The notes below the pieces were generated by a model, which was given only the letters and a program-made list of their open reading frames with translations, ran no database searches and was not told the origin of the DNA. Source: Dyadobacter fermentans (lineage in GTDB: Bacteria; Bacteroidota; Bacteroidia; Cytophagales; Spirosomataceae). From it: DNA of 64,000 bases. This document shows positions 1 to 9,148 of this stretch, one piece after another (positions within the stretch are counted from its first letter, which is position 1; every line of letters starts with the position of its first letter). The stretch is from assembly GCF_019924045.1 (NCBI RefSeq), contig NZ_JAHXBN010000026.1, positions 27,320-91,319 on the forward strand, written 5' to 3'. Both the position numbers and the translations under genes were made by a program.

Positions 1-2328
1 GCCGATATCCGCGAGAATATCATCTCCGGCTGGGGCAAAAGCGACACCCACGCAGGACCTTCTAACCTTAAATATGGCCTGGACAACAAGATCTGGGGCG
101 TACTGGGCTACGCGGGATTCCGCGGAACGAATTCAGGCAAGCAGCTGAATTTCAGCCAGGGTATTTACCGGTTTGACAATGATGGCAAAAACCTCGAATA
201 CATCGGCCGCACTTCCAACAACACCTGGGGCTTGGGTTTTTCCGAAGAATTTGAAGTGTTTATTTCAACAGCAAACGGGAATTACAGCGGGCACTTTGCC
301 ATGCCACTTGAATACGTGAAGCGTTCCGTGGCGGACGGCTCGGGTAATACGGTTTACAAACTGGATTCGCATTATGAAATGAATTACCTCACACCCGCTT
401 TGCGCCAGGTGGATTTCCACGGCGGGTTCACGGCTGCGGCAGGGCATAACCTTTACACGGCCCGCAACTTCCCGAAATCGTACTGGAATGCGACGGCATT
501 CGTTTGCGAACCAACCGGCCGGCTGCTTTACCAGGCATTGCTGAAACCCAAAGGTGCCGGCTACAAAGAGAAAAACGGTTTCAACCTGCTCGCCAGTGCC
601 GACGAGTGGTTCTCTCCCGTGCACGCGGAGGTGGGGCCGGACGGGGCGGTATGGGTCGCGGATTGGTACAGTTTCATCATCCAGCACAACCCCACCCCAC
701 GTGGTTTCGAAAACGGGAAAGGCAACGCGTACATCAACCCGCTGCGGGACAATCAGCATGGACGTATATACAGGGTCGTTTGGAAGAATGCCAAAACTTC
801 GCCCTATCCGAAATTGGACAAAAACGACGCGGCGAGCCTGGTGGCCGGTTTGAAAAACGACAATATGTTCTGGCGTACGACGGCACAGCGGCTGATCGTG
901 GAATCGAAGAACACTGCGGTGATCCCGGAGCTGATCAAGATGGTGAATGACCAGTCGGTGGATGAAATCGGTTTGAACAGCCCTGCGGTCCATGCATTAT
1001 GGACGCTCGACGGCCTCGAGGCATTCACCGGACCTGACGAAGAAGCGTACCATTCGCTCGTGCGGGCCATGCGCCACCCGGCTGCGGGCGTGCGCAAGAC
1101 GGCCGTAAAGCTGCTCCCGCGTAACGATAAGACGCTTTCCGCATTGAAATGGACCAATTCGTTGAACGATCCTGATTTGAAAGTAAGGCTCGCGACCGTC
1201 CACGCATTGACTGACCTGCCCGCTTCGAATGAAATCGGCAGAATGCTATACCTGGCGGGTCAGGATTCGCAGAATGCAGCCGACGAATATTTGGCGCAGG
1301 CGATTTTTTCAGGAGTGATCAAGCATGAAAGCGGCTTCAAGGAGGCGGCAGCTAAACTCAAAGACTCCACATTAACCGCGCGTATCGAGCGGGGGCTGAT
1401 CGAAGAAACTTATATGCTGAACCTCTGGTCGCCACCAATTTACCCACCCGACGTTGCACATAAAGAACTCAGGATCAAAGCCATTATTACCAAAGCACAG
1501 GAAGACCTTTCGGGTGTGATAGCCTCGCAGGGCAACCGGCAGAACGGGTACAGCCTATACATGCAGGATGGCAAATTGCATTGGCTGGTGCGGCAGGACG
1601 GCAAATCCTACCAAGTAACTTCTACCCGAAAATTGCCCGATGAGCGCTTCAATGCCTACGCCACACTCTCGGAAGGCGGTAAAATGACACTCGCGATCGA
1701 GGATGAATCACCGGTAACCGGTAATGCAGCCGGCCTTTTTCACCAGCCATTCACCCCGGACGACATCCGCCTGGGCCGCGATTTGCGCGACGGGAACCAG
1801 GTAGGCGAATATGGCGACAATGCACGGCTACGCGGCTGGCTGGACATCAAGAGTACCCTGCACCTTAACCAGGCCTTTCAAGGTCTGGCCCCCCAGACGC
1901 CAAAGACAGCAATCATACCTGCACCGGCAGAAGTCCTAAAAGGCAAAGGAACACCCACGACGATCAAGCTGAAAGTGATCGAACACGAAATGAAGTTCGA
2001 CCAGAAAAATTTCACCGTAAAGCCAGGCCAGAAGGTCACCATCCAGTTTGCAAACCCGGATTTCATGCAGCACAACCTGCTCATTATCAAACCCGGAACA
2101 TTGGAAAAAGTAGGTAATGCGGCCGACCTGCTGGCGCGGGAAGCGAATGCGATCGCGCTCAACTATGTGCCCAAAATGCCCGAAGTAATGCACGCAACGG
2201 AACTCGTTAGCCCCGAAGGCAATGCGACGCTGGTGTTCATCGCGCCCGACAAGCCCGGCGACTACCCGTTCCTGTGCACAGTACCCGGCCATTGGCGGAT
2301 CATGAACGGCATTATGAAAGTGCAATGA
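1..2328 (+). CDS. Multidomain dehydrogenase-like protein with HEAT repeats and C-terminal azurin-type copper domain (5' end missing)
   Basis: The frame is open from the first base, so the start lies outside the window; 775 residues are visible. The N-terminal part resembles the beta-propeller of PQQ-dependent or membrane-bound dehydrogenase-like proteins. Alpha-helical HEAT-like repeats follow at about 275-395, then a LamG-like beta domain at about 430-560, then a cupredoxin domain from about 645. The cupredoxin keeps a complete type I copper site: H691, C759, H764 and M768 (Cys-x4-His-x3-Met). The family acts in the periplasm or at the cell surface, and the copper domain could pass electrons from an oxidised substrate. 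The substrate cannot be read from sequence. The SusC/SusD pair 39 bp downstream suggests uptake of the substrate or product. Domain calls are by eye; the copper ligands are seen directly. Confidence 0.8.
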   Translation, partial: ADIRENIISGWGKSDTHAGPSNLKYGLDNKIWGVLGYAGFRGTNSGKQLNFSQGIYRFDNDGKNLEYIGRTSNNTWGLGFSEEFEVFISTANGNYSGHFAMPLEYVKRSVADGSGNTVYKLDSHYEMNYLTPALRQVDFHGGFTAAAGHNLYTARNFPKSYWNATAFVCEPTGRLLYQALLKPKGAGYKEKNGFNLLASADEWFSPVHAEVGPDGAVWVADWYSFIIQHNPTPRGFENGKGNAYINPLRDNQHGRIYRVVWKNAKTSPYPKLDKNDAASLVAGLKNDNMFWRTTAQRLIVESKNTAVIPELIKMVNDQSVDEIGLNSPAVHALWTLDGLEAFTGPDEEAYHSLVRAMRHPAAGVRKTAVKLLPRNDKTLSALKWTNSLNDPDLKVRLATVHALTDLPASNEIGRMLYLAGQDSQNAADEYLAQAIFSGVIKHESGFKEAAAKLKDSTLTARIERGLIEETYMLNLWSPPIYPPDVAHKELRIKAIITKAQEDLSGVIASQGNRQNGYSLYMQDGKLHWLVRQDGKSYQVTSTRKLPDERFNAYATLSEGGKMTLAIEDESPVTGNAAGLFHQPFTPDDIRLGRDLRDGNQVGEYGDNARLRGWLDIKSTLHLNQAFQGLAPQTPKTAIIPAPAEVLKGKGTPTTIKLKVIEHEMKFDQKNFTVKPGQKVTIQFANPDFMQHNLLIIKPGTLEKVGNAADLLAREANAIALNYVPKMPEVMHATELVSPEGNATLVFIAPDKPGDYPFLCTVPGHWRIMNGIMKVQ

Positions 2329-2366
2329 CTACCCTCAAATAAGTTTAACCATCTAACTCCAATTGT

Positions 2367-5366
2367 ATGAAAAGACCATTATCCCGCCTGATCCGGGAAC
2401 TGCACCGCTTTTGCCTCCTCGCGGCGGCGGTAGTCTGTTTCCTGACCGAAAATGCCCTGGCGCTCGCCGCCGACCGACAGATTTCCGGCAAAGTAGTGTC
2501 CGCCGAAGACAAGAACCCGCTGCCCGGCGTAACCATTATCGTGAAGGGGAAAAATACCGTGGGTACCGCCACCGATACGGACGGGAAGTTCAAGCTGGAA
2601 GTGCCTGAGGGCGCCACGCTGATCCTGAGCTACATTGGCTATGTAAGCCAGGAACTGGCCGTGGGTAACCAGAGTGAGTTCAACGTGGAACTGGCCCCCG
2701 ACCAGAAACAGTTGCAGGAAGTGGTGGTGATCGGGTATGGTACGCAGAAAAAAGGGGACATTACCAGCTCCGTGGCGAGCATCAAACGGGAAGATTTTGT
2801 CCAGGGAACCGTGCGCGACGCGGCGCAGCTGGTGCAGGGCAAAGTGGCCGGTTTGCGCATTACGACGCCCAGCGGCTCTCCTACTTCCAACACGCAGATC
2901 AATTTGCGGGGTATCAACTCGATTGAAGGAACGGCCAACCCGCTGATCCTGATCGACGGTATTCCCGGCGGATTGAACACCGTGGCACCGGAAGATATCG
3001 AATCCGTGGACGTGTTGAAGGACGGTTCGGCGGCGGCGATTTACGGTACACGTGCCACCGGCGGGGTGATCCTGATCACGACCCGCAAAAACCGCGGTAC
3101 TTCACGCTCGACGATCGAGTATTCCAATTATGTCAATATCCAGACGATCGCTCGCCGTCCCGAGTTGCTGACAGGCGACGATTACCGTCAGAAAATCAAG
3201 GAAGGTATCGCTTACACCGACTACGGCGGCAATACCGACTGGCTTTCGGAAATCATGCAAAAACCGGTGAGCCACAACCATAACCTCACGTTTTTTGGTG
3301 GAAACACCACCACCAACCTTACCGGTTCGATCAACTACCGGAATTGGGAGGGTATATTCCTTAGATCCGGACAAAACCGGTTCACCGGTCGCGCGGACCT
3401 GAACCATGCCATGTTCAACAACAAGCTGAAAACCAACTTACAGATCATCAACCGCATTACCCGCTCCAACGGCGCAGTGAGTCCGGCTCTCGACGACGCG
3501 GCCTACGGCTATGCCTACCGCCAGGCCATCATCCGCAACCCGACCGACCGCGTACGGACCGACGACGGTAAATGGCAGGAGCGCGATGGTTATTTCTATG
3601 AAAACCCGGTTTCGCTGCTCAACGAATCGAATTTCGAAAGCTCGTTCAAGGAAATGCGGATGGCCGGTAGCCTCGATTACGCGCCGATCGACGACCTGAA
3701 TTTCAAGTTGCTCGTATCGAACGTTCAAAACAGCAACCTCGAAGGCGGTTCCACCACATTTAACCATACAGCCACGCGCCTGAGCAACCAAAATGCGACC
3801 GCGTTCCGCAACACCTACGCCAACAACGAGAACCTGCTCGAATTCACGGGAAATTATTCCAAAGCCATCGGCAAGCACCGTTTTTCGTTACTCGGCGGAT
3901 ATAGCTGGCAGGACGCGACCTACGAAGCATTCGCCGCCAATAACTGGGATTTCCCGACCGACGCCTACGACTGGAACAACCTCGGCGCGGGTGGTGCATT
4001 GCAGAAAGGTCAGGCCGGTATGAGCAGCACCAAAAACAAATGGCAGCTCGCAGGCTTCTTCGGCCGTTTGACTTACAGTCTGAGCGACAAATACCTATTC
4101 ATGGCCAGCGTACGCCGCGAGGGTTCTTCGCGCTTCGGGGTGAACAACCGGTGGGGGACATTCCCGGCGGCGTCCATAGGCTGGCGTATCAGTAAGGAGA
4201 ACTTCATGGGCGGCCTCGGAGCAGCCTCCGATATCAAACTTCGTGCGGGCATAGGTGTAACGGGTACGATCGCAAACAATCCGTATATGTCTCAGATCAG
4301 CTACAATTTCGACCGCGAAGAAGGTGCATTCATTGGGGGAAAATGGGTTCCGGGCTTCGTGCCGGCGCGTAACTTCAATCCCGACCTCCGCTGGGAGAAG
4401 AAAGAGGAATACAATGCAGGTGTGGATTTCGGTTTCATGAAAAACCGCATTAACGGATCGATCGATTTTTACAGCCGCAAGGTGAAAGATTTGCTCTACA
4501 ATTTCCCTGTTCCTGTTCCACCGTATCTGACGGGCAGCATGTTTATCAATGCCGGGGTCATGCAAAACAAGGGCGTCGAGGTACTGTTGAATATCGTACC
4601 TATCCAGACGGGTGATTTCCAATGGAATACAGGATTCACCTACTCCACCAACCGAAACAAGCTTGTGAGCCTTTCGAACGAGCAGTTCCAGGCGGCGAAC
4701 GATTTCTTCGACGCGGGTTACACGGGCGAGCCTATCCAGGTGAGCACACACCGCGTGAAAGTAGGCGAACCGATCGGCCGTTTCTTCGTTTGGAAGAGCG
4801 TTGGCGTGGACGATAAGGGCGCTTGGCTCATCGAAAACAAGGATGGCGAGGTCATCCCTATTGCCGACGCTACACCGGAGGACCGCCAGTATTATGGTAA
4901 TGGTATTCCAAAACACATTGTGGGCTGGAACAACAACATCCGCTACAAGCAGTTCGACCTGGCTGTGAATATGCGCGGCGCATTTGGTTTCAACATCCTC
5001 AATTTCCAGAGCATGTTCTACAACAACCCCCGTAACAAGGCCTACAACATGCTTAAAACCGCCTACGACCCGATCAACGGGAAGGTGCTCAATACCGACC
5101 TCGTGTATGTATCGCATTACATTGAAAAAGGCGACTACTGGAAAGTCGACAACGTGACGCTGGGCTATACCCTGCCTGCCAATACGATCAAAGGCATTAA
5201 AAACGCGCGCATTTTCGTGTCGGGTCTCAACCTGGCAACCATTACCGGCTACACGGGCATCGACCCCGAGGGTGTGATTTTCACCGGCTTCTCACCGGGC
5301 AACGACTACCGCGACAAGTACCCTACCACCCGGACATTCACAGCCGGACTGAGCGTAACATTCTGA
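2367..5366 (+). CDS. SusC/RagA-family TonB-linked outer-membrane transporter
   Basis: This 999-residue protein has an N-terminal signal sequence and a carboxypeptidase-regulatory-like beta domain at about 38-115 (start ISGKVVSAEDKNPLPGVTI). A TonB plug at about 125-235 follows, with the SusC hallmark VVVIGYGTQKKGDITSSV and the segment PLILIDGIPGG. A 22-strand barrel fills the rest and ends in a C-terminal phenylalanine (GLSVTF). SusC proteins form the barrel of a pedal-bin transporter closed by a SusD lipoprotein, which is encoded 21 bp downstream. There is no STN domain, so unlike the second SusC in the window it is not expected to signal to an anti-sigma factor. The cargo is unknown; the neighbouring copper dehydrogenase is the only clue. 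Confidence 0.95.
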   Translation: MKRPLSRLIRELHRFCLLAAAVVCFLTENALALAADRQISGKVVSAEDKNPLPGVTIIVKGKNTVGTATDTDGKFKLEVPEGATLILSYIGYVSQELAVGNQSEFNVELAPDQKQLQEVVVIGYGTQKKGDITSSVASIKREDFVQGTVRDAAQLVQGKVAGLRITTPSGSPTSNTQINLRGINSIEGTANPLILIDGIPGGLNTVAPEDIESVDVLKDGSAAAIYGTRATGGVILITTRKNRGTSRSTIEYSNYVNIQTIARRPELLTGDDYRQKIKEGIAYTDYGGNTDWLSEIMQKPVSHNHNLTFFGGNTTTNLTGSINYRNWEGIFLRSGQNRFTGRADLNHAMFNNKLKTNLQIINRITRSNGAVSPALDDAAYGYAYRQAIIRNPTDRVRTDDGKWQERDGYFYENPVSLLNESNFESSFKEMRMAGSLDYAPIDDLNFKLLVSNVQNSNLEGGSTTFNHTATRLSNQNATAFRNTYANNENLLEFTGNYSKAIGKHRFSLLGGYSWQDATYEAFAANNWDFPTDAYDWNNLGAGGALQKGQAGMSSTKNKWQLAGFFGRLTYSLSDKYLFMASVRREGSSRFGVNNRWGTFPAASIGWRISKENFMGGLGAASDIKLRAGIGVTGTIANNPYMSQISYNFDREEGAFIGGKWVPGFVPARNFNPDLRWEKKEEYNAGVDFGFMKNRINGSIDFYSRKVKDLLYNFPVPVPPYLTGSMFINAGVMQNKGVEVLLNIVPIQTGDFQWNTGFTYSTNRNKLVSLSNEQFQAANDFFDAGYTGEPIQVSTHRVKVGEPIGRFFVWKSVGVDDKGAWLIENKDGEVIPIADATPEDRQYYGNGIPKHIVGWNNNIRYKQFDLAVNMRGAFGFNILNFQSMFYNNPRNKAYNMLKTAYDPINGKVLNTDLVYVSHYIEKGDYWKVDNVTLGYTLPANTIKGIKNARIFVSGLNLATITGYTGIDPEGVIFTGFSPGNDYRDKYPTTRTFTAGLSVTF

Positions 5367-5387
5367 TCCCAAAACATTTTGAATTAA

Positions 5388-6971
5388 ATGAAAAACAAAA
5401 ATATAAGATACGCGATACTGGCTGCATTGCTAGCCGGAGCCCCGCTCTACTCCTGCACCGATCTCGACGAGCAAGTGTACTCGGAAGTCCTCGGAAGCAG
5501 TTACCAACCGACCGAAAAAGATCTTCCGGCCATTGTGGCGCCCGTTTATTCATCACTGCGCTCGCTGATGCTCGGCTGGCAGGGCTATTTTGATTTGCAG
5601 GAGGAGGCGGCCGATGCCATCATCACCCCCGTGCGCCCCAATGGCTGGGACGATGGCGGCACCTACCGCCGTATGCACCAGCACACGTGGACGGCCCTGC
5701 AATGGCAACCCGAAAATGCCTGGCGCCAGGCATTTGCCAGCATTACCACGGTGAACCGCGTGCTGTCCCAGATCGCGGACGGTGATTTGCCGCTAACCAA
5801 CGGCAAGGATGCGACCATCGCAGAGCTCCGTGCGGTGCGTGCCTTCGCCTATTACCTTTTGCTGGATAACCATGGTAATGTGCCTATTGTAACCGATTTC
5901 AAGGACGTTACCCTTCCCAAACAGAGCCAGCGTAAAGAGGTTTATGATTTTGTGGTAAAAGAACTGACGGAATCGCTTCCGAACCTGAGCGAAAACGCCG
6001 CTACTACTTATGGCCAGATGAACAAATGGGGCGCGAAAACGCTTCTGGCCAAAATTTACCTCAACGCACAGGTATACACGGGCACACCCGAATGGGCAAA
6101 GGCGATCCAGGAAGCCGATGACGTGATCAAAAGCGGCAAGTATGTACTGGATGCCAACTATTCCGATGTTTTCACCTGGACTAACTTCAATTCCAAGGAA
6201 ATCATATTTGCGATTCCTTACGATGAGATCTATGGAACCGGTAACCAGATCCATATGAAAACGCTCGATCCGCTGAGCCGCTCGGTGTACCCGATGAATG
6301 CCGGCCCGTGGGGAGGGAACTGCGCCGTTCCGCAGTTTATCGACACTTATGATGCCGCCGATACCCGCCTGGCCGACACCTGGATCATGGGCCCGCAGAA
6401 AAGCGCAGCAACCGGCGCGGTGGTAATTACCTACAACAAGGCAGTACCGGGAATGGATAAAACTGCATCGACCGACGGGTTCCGCATTGGCAAGTACAAA
6501 ATCAAACCTAATGCCACCGGCAGCCTCGACAACGACTTCCCGTTCCTTCGTTACGCGGATGTACTGATGATCAAGGCGGAGGCATTGCTGCGCACCGGCA
6601 AAGCGGCCGAGGCGGCCGAACTCGTTACGCAGGTACGCCAGCGGGCATTCAAAGCCAACCCGGAAAAGGCTAAGGTAACTGCGGCTGATCTCGCAAAAGG
6701 CAGCCGTTATAATTACGGTTACCAGGCTACGGACGGCACGATTACCGAACGTCAGGGAGGTGATGACATTCTGTTTGGCCGATTCCTGGACGAACTGGGC
6801 TGGGAGTTCGCCGCGGAAGCGCACCGCCGCCAAGATCTGATCCGTTTCGGAGCTTATGAGACCAAGAAATGGTTCAACCACCGCCCGCAAACGGCCCAGC
6901 GCTCGCTCTTCCCGATCCCGCAGAATGAAATCGACAAAAACCCCAATCTGAAACAGAACCTGGGTTACTAA
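5388..6971 (+). CDS. SusD/RagB-family outer-membrane substrate-binding lipoprotein
   Basis: The 527-residue product starts with a lipoprotein signal ending in LYSC, lipidated Cys23. It shows the usual SusD order: an N-terminal TPR-like helical half (ELRAVRAFAYYLLLDNHGNVPIV at about 145-167) and a C-terminal SusD half ending in FPIPQNEIDKNPNLKQNLGY, the typical family ending. It should cap the SusC barrel encoded immediately upstream and bind the imported nutrient at the cell surface. The short 21-bp gap points to co-transcription. No clear terminator follows before the next promoter. Confidence 0.95.
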   Translation: MKNKNIRYAILAALLAGAPLYSCTDLDEQVYSEVLGSSYQPTEKDLPAIVAPVYSSLRSLMLGWQGYFDLQEEAADAIITPVRPNGWDDGGTYRRMHQHTWTALQWQPENAWRQAFASITTVNRVLSQIADGDLPLTNGKDATIAELRAVRAFAYYLLLDNHGNVPIVTDFKDVTLPKQSQRKEVYDFVVKELTESLPNLSENAATTYGQMNKWGAKTLLAKIYLNAQVYTGTPEWAKAIQEADDVIKSGKYVLDANYSDVFTWTNFNSKEIIFAIPYDEIYGTGNQIHMKTLDPLSRSVYPMNAGPWGGNCAVPQFIDTYDAADTRLADTWIMGPQKSAATGAVVITYNKAVPGMDKTASTDGFRIGKYKIKPNATGSLDNDFPFLRYADVLMIKAEALLRTGKAAEAAELVTQVRQRAFKANPEKAKVTAADLAKGSRYNYGYQATDGTITERQGGDDILFGRFLDELGWEFAAEAHRRQDLIRFGAYETKKWFNHRPQTAQRSLFPIPQNEIDKNPNLKQNLGY

Positions 6972-7021
6972 TACATTTATAAATTTGGGTTAGGTAGTTC
7001 CTATTTGCTCACCGGACGGAG

Positions 7022-7029
7022 TATCTTTG
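7022..7029 (+). promoter_or_regulatory. Bacteroidota -7 box (TATCTTTG) upstream of aminopeptidase P
   Basis: TATCTTTG matches the Bacteroidota -7 consensus TAnnTTTG and lies 45 bp before the chosen ATG at 7075. I do not see a well-spaced -33 TTTG; the nearest TTG is only 14 bp upstream. The position supports the internal ATG at 7075 over an upstream ATG at 7027, which would overlap the box. Confidence 0.45.
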
Positions 7030-7074
7030 TTTCGGTGGGCAATTTTTTATTGTATTTCAAAATTCCATTATCCC

Positions 7075-8460
7075 ATGTTTTCACAATCAACATACTTAAA
7101 CCGCAGAAAAACGCTTCAATCCAAACTAGGCAAAGGGCTGATCCTGCTTCTCGGCAACGAGGAAAGCGGCATGAACTACCGCGATAACGTATATCCATTC
7201 CGTCAGGACAGCACGTTCATCTATTATTTTGGCATCGACCAGGCGTCATTAACGGCCGTGATCGACCTCGACAACGATCGTGAAATCATTTTCGGCGACG
7301 AGCTCACCATCGACGACATCGTATGGACCGGCCCGAAGGAAGCGCTCGCCGAAAAAGCGGCCAAAGTGGGTGTAAACGAAGTGAAACCGGCTGCTGCTGT
7401 GGGCAGCTTCCTGAAAGACGCATTGTCGCGTGGGCAAAGGATCCACTTCCTGCCTCCGTACCGCGGCGAGCATTATCTGAAATTGCAGGAATGGCTGCAT
7501 GTCAATCCTTCCGAGGCCGCGCAAAAGGCCTCTGTCGACCTCATTAAGGCTGTGGTTTCGATGCGTTCCTACAAAACCGAGGAAGAAGTTGCCGAGCTCG
7601 AAAAAGCAGTGAACACCTCGGTCGACATGCATTTGTCGTTCATGCGCGACACCCGCGCGGGTATGACCGAAAAGGCAATTGCGGGCAGGCTCCAAAGCAT
7701 GGCCATTGCGCAGGGCGGCGATATATCCTACCCCGTCATCCTGACCGTCAACGGAGAAATCCTGCATACCCACGCCCGCGACCTCGCGCTCCGCGACGGC
7801 CAAATGGCTTTATGCGACGCGGGAGCCGAAACTGCCATGCATTATTGCGGTGATCTCACCCGAACCATCCCGGTTGGCAAGGCATTTACGAGCATTCAGA
7901 AAGAAATGTATGAAATCGTACTCAACGCCCAGGAATCCGCCATTGCGGCATGCAAGCCGGGTGTTTTGTTCAAAGACATTCACAAACTCGCCTCCACCAA
8001 ACTCGTTGAGGGCATGAAGCAAGTGGGCGTAGTCAAAGGCGACGTGGCGGAGGCAATCGAACACGACGTGCACACACTCTTCTTCCAATGCGGCCTCGGC
8101 CACATGATGGGCCTCGACGTGCACGACATGGAAAACCTTGGTGAGCAATACGTAGGCTACACCGACGACCTCCAAAAAGGCACAACCTTCGGCTGGAAAT
8201 CCCTCCGCCTGGGTCGCGCCCTCGAACCCGGCTTCATCATCACCGTCGAGCCCGGCCTCTACCTCATCCCTACCCTCATAGACCGCTGGAAAGCAGAGAA
8301 CAAACTCTCACAATTCATCGACTACGAAAAGCTGGAACTCTTCCGTGATTTCACGGGCATTCGCATCGAGGATAACCTTTTGATAACTGAGAACGGGAAC
8401 AGGATTCTCGGGAAGGAGCTGGCGAAAAGTGTGAAGGATGTGGAGGCGTTGCGGGGGTGA
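7075..8460 (+). CDS. Aminopeptidase P family protein (Xaa-Pro aminopeptidase, M24B)
   Basis: The 461-residue product removes N-terminal residues in front of proline and is probably cytoplasmic, since no signal peptide is seen. An aminopeptidase P N-terminal domain covers about 1-135 and the pita-bread catalytic domain about 165-445. All five metal ligands are visible: D248 (LCDAG), D260 (GDLTRT), H343 (GLGHMMGLDVHD), E392 (VEPGLY) and E432 (IRIEDN). The start MFSQSTYLNRRKTL matches the usual family beginning. It lies just after a -7 box, so the 16 extra upstream codons were rejected. It stands alone between the SusCD operon and a toxin-antitoxin pair and is probably a housekeeping dipeptide-recycling enzyme. 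Confidence 0.93.
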   Translation: MFSQSTYLNRRKTLQSKLGKGLILLLGNEESGMNYRDNVYPFRQDSTFIYYFGIDQASLTAVIDLDNDREIIFGDELTIDDIVWTGPKEALAEKAAKVGVNEVKPAAAVGSFLKDALSRGQRIHFLPPYRGEHYLKLQEWLHVNPSEAAQKASVDLIKAVVSMRSYKTEEEVAELEKAVNTSVDMHLSFMRDTRAGMTEKAIAGRLQSMAIAQGGDISYPVILTVNGEILHTHARDLALRDGQMALCDAGAETAMHYCGDLTRTIPVGKAFTSIQKEMYEIVLNAQESAIAACKPGVLFKDIHKLASTKLVEGMKQVGVVKGDVAEAIEHDVHTLFFQCGLGHMMGLDVHDMENLGEQYVGYTDDLQKGTTFGWKSLRLGRALEPGFIITVEPGLYLIPTLIDRWKAENKLSQFIDYEKLELFRDFTGIRIEDNLLITENGNRILGKELAKSVKDVEALRG

Positions 8461-8523
8461 TGATCTGTTGAAATTGTTGTAAATTTGTGCTATCGATTCA
8501 ATAACACTTTCAACAACACCGCT

Positions 8524-8757
8524 ATGCAAGTAAAATCAGAAATGACTTTCGAACAGTTGGCCGATGCAATTCAGAAACTACCGCCGACAGAATGGAAGAG
8601 ATTAAAAACCTTAATTGATTCGCGAAAACGGAAGACCCACTCCCGGGAAGAATTGCTTGCGCTGCTACTCAATGGACCTGTTGCAACTGAAGAAGAAATC
8701 AGGACTATTGAGAACAACAGAAAAGCCATTAATCAATGGGGAAGAAAACGGTTATGA
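8524..8757 (+). CDS. Antitoxin partner of the downstream PIN-domain toxin (VapB-like position)
   Basis: This 77-residue, charged, helical protein starts at MQVKSEMTFEQLADAIQKLPPTEW. It overlaps the PIN toxin by 22 bp, the usual antitoxin-first order. Its N-terminal helix resembles those of small Bacteroidota antitoxins paired with PIN toxins, but I cannot place it in a named DNA-binding family from sequence. An ATG at 8485 would add 13 residues with no family likeness and would overlap the -7-like box TAAATTTG at 8480-8487, so the ATG at 8524 is preferred. By analogy it should neutralise the toxin and repress its own operon. Confidence 0.75.
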   Translation: MQVKSEMTFEQLADAIQKLPPTEWKRLKTLIDSRKRKTHSREELLALLLNGPVATEEEIRTIENNRKAINQWGRKRL

Positions 8758-9122
8758 TCGATTCCTGCATTTTGATTGAATATTTCAGAAAAGCAGACAA
8801 AAGCAAAAGCACTTGGTTTCAACTGGTTAACAGCGGTTTCGATTTGGCAATGTCTGTAATTGTCAAATATGAAGTTTATGCTGGTGCTACGCCGCAGCAA
8901 ATAAAATTTTGGAAAGATACCCTCGCCGACGTTTCAATTATACCACTGGAAGATCATTGTGTGGATGAAGCAGTGGCAATCAATTCTCAGCTAAAACTCG
9001 ACAGGAAACAAATTGAGATAGCAGACCTGTTAATAGCGGCAACCGCCATTTCCAACAAAATGCCTCTTGCAACTTTAAACAAGAGGCATTTTGAAAGGAT
9101 TAATATGCTGGAATTACTATAA
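8736..9122 (+). CDS. vapC: PIN-domain ribonuclease toxin (VapC-like)
   Basis: The 128-residue single PIN domain carries the acidic residues expected for Mg-dependent RNA cleavage: D9 (MIDSCILIEYFRK), E46 (VKYEVYAG) and D97 (IEIADLLIAATA). Position N115 (LATLNKRHFERI) is Asn where many PIN domains have Asp. Members of the family cut tRNA, rRNA or mRNA and halt growth when the antitoxin is degraded. An alternative ATG at 8754 would give an ATGA overlap with the antitoxin stop. I kept 8736 because homologues I recall carry a few residues before the first Asp. The module is isolated, with no phage or transposon remains nearby. Confidence 0.87.
   Translation: MGKKTVMIDSCILIEYFRKADKSKSTWFQLVNSGFDLAMSVIVKYEVYAGATPQQIKFWKDTLADVSIIPLEDHCVDEAVAINSQLKLDRKQIEIADLLIAATAISNKMPLATLNKRHFERINMLELL
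9057..9092. repeat. Perfect 13-bp inverted repeat inside the toxin gene
   Basis: AAAATGCCTCTTG (9057-9069) and CAAGAGGCATTTT (9080-9092) are perfect inverted copies separated by 10 bp. They lie in the last 70 bases of the PIN toxin reading frame. The transcript would form a stable stem-loop ending in a short U-run. It may be an intragenic terminator or a processing site, or a by-product of the encoded residues. Confidence 0.6.
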
Positions 9123-9148
9123 TCTGCCGTAAGGACAAAGCCAGAGCC

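Noticed and set aside
4095..5117. Minus-strand frame of about 340 codons opposite the first susC
   Set aside because: Lies within a complete SusC gene, has no family likeness, and Val/His/Arg-rich composition typical of antisense frames.
8485..8523. Upstream ATG for the antitoxin gene
   Set aside because: It overlaps a -7-like box and adds residues unlike antitoxin starts.
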